DNA of 7,220 nucleotides from Thiomonas sp. Lineage in GTDB: Bacteria; Pseudomonadota; Gammaproteobacteria; Burkholderiales; Burkholderiaceae. A program made the position numbers and the translations under genes. The stretch's first letter is position 1, and the number at the start of each line of letters is the position of its first letter. Location: NCBI GenBank assembly GCA_027443745.1, contig DAIAZB010000334.1, forward strand, positions 1-7,220. The letters are read 5' to 3'. Shown piece after piece: positions 5,627 through 7,220 of the stretch. The notes beneath the pieces were generated by a model, which worked only from the letters and a program-made list of their open reading frames with translations, was not told where the DNA came from and made no database searches.

Positions 5627-5674
5627 GACTTTTAATCCGTTGGTCGCGTGTTCGAGTCACGCACGACCCACCAG
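5627..5674 (+). repeat. attR: right 48-bp direct repeat, tRNA-Lys 3' half without a 5' half
   Basis: Exact second copy of the att core. No acceptor or D-arm sequence precedes it, so it is not a tRNA gene. The start codon of the first element gene lies only 8 bases to its left (5619), so the 5' upstream sequence of that gene on the minus strand is the att core itself. Everything to the right belonged to the chromosome, or to another element, before insertion. Confidence 0.93.
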
Positions 5675-5684
5675 CGAATTCAAC

Positions 5685-5710
5685 GGCTTAGGCTATTTTC
5701 GGCCTAGGCT
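5685..5710 (+). terminator. Hairpin just past attR, possibly the native tRNA-Lys terminator
   Basis: GGCTTAGGC (5685-5693) pairs with GCCTAGGCT (5702-5710) over nine positions with two wobbles around an 8-base loop, followed by GTTT. It lies 11 bases after the att core. Before the element inserted, this would have followed tRNA-Lys directly, so it may be the original terminator. The T run is short, so the call is weak. Confidence 0.35.
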
Positions 5711-5773
5711 GTTTGGCCTTTCGGCTTCCTCGCACTGTTCATGTATTCCAGCGGCGGAGGTACGGGCAGGACT

Positions 5774-6481
5774 TCAAAGCCGCTTGCAAGGCATTGGGCT
5801 GTTGGGTGGAGGCCGCACGATGAGCGCCTGTTGAGGGTGTTCAGCGCACCACGTCAGGAAGGCGCGCAGCAGTCGCCATGCCAGCCGGGCCGATGTGGGG
5901 CGCGTCCGTCCTTCGCGTGCTGCCCATGCCTCAATTGTGGCGGCGTCCAACTGCGCCAGCGGCAAGGGCATGAAATCGGCCAGCGGCGCGGTGGCTTTGA
6001 CACCGCCTCGGTAACCTCGGCCCGTCGCTGCTGCACCACCAGGCTGCACCATGCGCAAATTGTCCAGGTAGTGCCGCTCACCCCAGTGCGGGCGGCGTTC
6101 CTCCATGTAGGCAGTCCACACCTCGCCCACTGTCAGGGCTTGCCGCTGCTGCACGGTAATGGCCTTCACGCGGGCGGCGGCCTTGGCTGCGTCCTGCTCG
6201 CGGCGCTGCTCGGCTGGGTTTGTGCCGGAATCCACCAGCACCTTGAGGCGGCCGGCCTCTTTGCGCACTGCGTCGATAGTCCAAACGTCCGGGCTTCCAA
6301 TCGTCACCCGCACCGTGCGGCCCTGGCACTTGCTTTCAAAGATGTAGGCGCGGGCACCGTTCGCCGTCACCCGAAGCCCCAGGCCGGGTTGCTTGCCGTC
6401 TTTGAAGATGGCTTGCTGCTTGCCTGCCGAGCATGTGAACTCTGCCACCCGCCCCGCCGTGAAATTCTCGCGCTTGCCCAT
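5774..6481 (-). pseudogene. P4-type (DUF4102) tyrosine integrase, truncated before the catalytic domain
   Basis: The 235-residue frame begins MGKRENFTAGRV with a good GGAG upstream of the ATG. It carries the DUF4102 arm-binding domain (GLGLRVTANGARAYIFE, then TVRVTIGSPDVWTIDAVRKEAGRL, then G-x-NPAEQRR), followed by the core-binding domain (LTVGEVWTAYMEERR to WRLLRAFLTWCAEHP, about residues 115-215). Family members are about 400-450 residues, with Arg, His-x-x-Arg and Tyr catalytic motifs in the second half; none is present. Similarity stops at about residue 215 (near 5838) and the last 20 residues are unrelated, so the gene was cut by a deletion or insertion. It cannot catalyse recombination. 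It probably marks an older genomic island whose end was the tRNA-Asn fragment to its right. Confidence 0.85.
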
Positions 6482-6502
6482 GTCTCCGCCCTCCTAGGCG
6501 GC

Positions 6503-6523
6503 CCATGTAGCCGCCATGTAGCC
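6503..6523. repeat. Tandem CCATGTAGCC repeat upstream of the truncated integrase
   Basis: CCATGTAGCC occurs at 6503-6512 and 6514-6523, an 11-base period. Short direct repeats like this near att sites commonly serve as integrase arm-type or accessory-factor binding sites. They lie about 22-42 bases upstream of the integrase ATG and about 120 bases from the tRNA-Asn fragment. Confidence 0.4.
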
Positions 6524-6562
6524 AGATTCTAGACATATTCGGGAATGAATGGTAACGCTCTT

Positions 6563-6588
6563 ATGCACCTTTCGTCTCGTAAGTGCAT
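6563..6588. repeat. Inverted repeat ATGCAC...GTGCAT
   Basis: ATGCAC (6563-6568) and GTGCAT (6583-6588) form a 6-bp inverted repeat with a 14-base spacer, in an AT-richer stretch between the truncated integrase and the tRNA-Asn fragment. It may be a protein-binding site of the former attachment region; chance is possible. Confidence 0.25.
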
Positions 6589-6618
6589 GATTTACCTAGA
6601 AACAGCATCATCCATCAA

Positions 6619-6632
6619 CGTATGGAAATACG
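6619..6632. repeat. Small perfect hairpin CGTAT-GGAA-ATACG
   Basis: A 5-bp perfect inverted repeat with a 4-base loop, ending 9 bases before the tRNA-Asn fragment. It belongs to the same presumed attachment region. Function unknown. Confidence 0.25.
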
Positions 6633-6641
6633 ATATTTGCA

Positions 6642-6689
6642 GGACTGTTAATCCGCAGGTCCCTGGTTCGAGCCCAGGTCGGGGAGCCA
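6642..6689 (+). pseudogene. Orphan 3' half of tRNA-Asn (GTT), a former att site
   Basis: From GGACTGTTAATCCG onward the sequence reads as tRNA-Asn: anticodon GTT at 6647-6649, T arm CCTGG/CCAGG (6662-6666, 6674-6678) with loop TTCGAGC, 3' acceptor strand TCGGGGA (6679-6685), G, and CCA at 6687-6689. The 5' half is absent; the bases before 6642 do not pair as a tRNA. A tRNA 3' half of 48 bases next to two integrase remnants is what an integration leaves behind. It starts at nearly the same tRNA position as the tRNA-Lys att repeat. Confidence 0.88.
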
Positions 6690-6698
6690 CCATCTGTA

Positions 6699-6728
6699 AG
6701 CCTCACGCCCAAAGCGTGGGGCTTTTTT
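6699..6728 (+). terminator. Strong Rho-independent terminator after the tRNA-Asn fragment
   Basis: AGCCTCACGC (6699-6708) pairs with GCGTGGGGCT (6714-6723) over ten positions with one T-G wobble, loop CCAAA, then six T (6723-6728). It lies 10 bases after CCA, in the same place as the terminator that follows tRNA-Lys in the other element. Confidence 0.88.
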
Positions 6729-6763
6729 CATGGTGCAAACGTGACCAAAACGTGACAGCCGTT

Positions 6764-7084
6764 TCACGCCACGCGGCCCGACTCGATCCGGGAAGCCGCA
6801 GACAACAGATTTTCCGTTGCAAACTTGGCATAGCGGTCCACCATCTGCCGTGACTTCCAGCCGCCCAGGTCTTTCAGCTCGTCGCAGGATGTTCCCACCT
6901 GCCGATGCCACGACGCCCAGGTATGCCGCAAGTCATGGAAGCGGAAGTCTTCGATCCCCGCGCGCTTCAACGCCGTGAGCCAGGCCGTGTTGGTGATTTG
7001 CCACCGGATCGGCTGACTCTCATACGTGAAGCAATAGCGGGCATGCTTGCCTTGCTGCTCCATTAACACGTGCACTGCATCAGT
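6764..7084 (-). pseudogene. C-terminal fragment of a second tyrosine integrase
   Basis: About 105 residues of an integrase C-terminal half. It aligns with residues from about 229 of the integrase at 2303-3334: both contain the string [21 protein letters not shown] and a GGW then RYA ending. Counting from the GTG at 7075, the catalytic His47, Arg50, Trp73 and Tyr82 are visible, but the first catalytic Arg, the Lys and the N-terminal domains are missing. Reading upstream, the frame leaves the family around 7084 and meets a TAA at 7096-7094, so foreign DNA cut the gene. The GTG at 7075 is not a real start. The orientation toward the tRNA-Asn fragment matches the arrangement of the complete element at tRNA-Lys. 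Confidence 0.85.
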
Positions 7085-7220
7085 AGTGTCCGGTTAAATG
7101 AAACCCCAAGGGCCGCCGAGCCTTCGCTGGTGCGGGTTGTGGGGGTTTGTGGGGTGTCCACGATTTGAATTTTTGACTCGATCCATGTGCGCGTTGACCT
7201 GTACCCCAACCCGATGGAGT
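7085..7220. mobile_element. Probable insertion-sequence end interrupting the integrase
   Basis: Homology to the integrase stops abruptly at about 7084, where AGTGTCCGGTTAAATG begins. Such a terminal-looking string at a clean break in a gene suggests the end of an insertion sequence running out of the window. No transposase can be identified in the visible 136 bases, and the other end and any target duplication are outside, so the family is not assigned. A deletion junction would look the same. Confidence 0.4.

Larger units (their letters stand above)
2237..5674. mobile_element. 3.39-kb integrative element in tRNA-Lys with HUH replication protein
   Basis: The ends are seen directly as a perfect 48-bp direct repeat (2237-2284 and 5627-5674), giving an element of 3390 bp per att copy. 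Inside lie six minus-strand genes: two small unknown proteins, an 11-residue-repeat protein, an HUH endonuclease Rep, an HTH protein and a tyrosine integrase next to the tRNA. Gene junctions overlap at four places, so the content is very compact. Rep plus integrase without a coat, Zot-like, relaxase or partition gene points to a small integrative rolling-circle replicon, perhaps a satellite or derivative of inovirus-like elements. Mobility is inferred; the intact ends, intact integrase motifs and open reading frames show no decay. By eye the 4920-5400 part is clearly less GC-rich than the host genes, consistent with transfer. Confidence 0.9.

Noticed and set aside
2237..5674. CRISPR array, toxin-antitoxin pair or restriction system inside the element
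   Set aside because: No regularly spaced repeats of CRISPR type and no recognisable toxin, antitoxin, nuclease or methylase motifs in the small genes.
5741..6532. 263-residue plus-strand frame opposite the truncated integrase
   Set aside because: The minus strand carries recognisable DUF4102 and core-binding domains; the plus frame has none and looks like a GC-driven shadow.
6545..6853. 102-residue plus-strand frame running through the tRNA-Asn fragment
   Set aside because: It translates through a tRNA remnant and its terminator, so it is not a gene.
6648..6911. Minus-strand 87-residue frame ending LPDLGSNQGPAD
   Set aside because: That ending is the antisense translation of a tRNA 3' half, a well-known false gene; it overlaps the tRNA-Asn fragment and its terminator.

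Overview
The window looks like a piece of a GC-rich betaproteobacterial chromosome, most likely Burkholderiales. This rests on base composition, codon usage and the style of the integrases and tRNAs; I cannot name a genus. It divides into a chromosomal left third and a mobile-element-rich right two thirds.

Left part (1-2283): two plus-strand housekeeping genes, a YeeE/YedE-type sulfur-compound membrane transporter (51-1286) and the tRNA-modifying enzyme TcdA (1341-2147), followed by a complete tRNA-Lys(TTT) gene (2208-2283).

Middle part (2237-5674): a compact integrated element of about 3.39 kb, bounded by a perfect 48-bp direct repeat of the tRNA-Lys 3' half (2237-2284 and 5627-5674). The left copy is part of the intact tRNA gene; the right copy is a gene-less remnant. 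All six genes inside lie on the minus strand, in the order unknown 91-aa protein, unknown 122-aa protein, 145-aa protein made of 11-residue repeats, HUH-type rolling-circle replication initiator, HTH DNA-binding protein, tyrosine integrase. Five of the genes are linked by overlapping junctions: ATGA, TGATG, GTGCTGA and a 124-nt overlap between the HTH and integrase genes. The only real internal gap (4925-4978) holds a 14-bp inverted repeat and promoter-like hexamers. I infer a small integrative replicon that excises, replicates by rolling circle and re-inserts at tRNA-Lys. It resembles the replication/integration half of inovirus-like or plasmid-like elements, but no coat, Zot-like or relaxase gene is visible.

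Right part (5675-7220): a graveyard of older elements. It has a P4-type (DUF4102) integrase cut off after its N-terminal half (5774-6481), an orphan 3' half of a tRNA-Asn gene (6642-6689) with a strong terminator, and the C-terminal catalytic end of a second integrase (6764 to about 7084) related to the one in the tRNA-Lys element. That fragment is cut at about 7084 by foreign sequence that looks like the end of an insertion sequence running out of the window. The orphan tRNA-Asn piece starts at nearly the same tRNA position as the tRNA-Lys att repeat, which suggests that related integrases use the same part of different tRNA genes.
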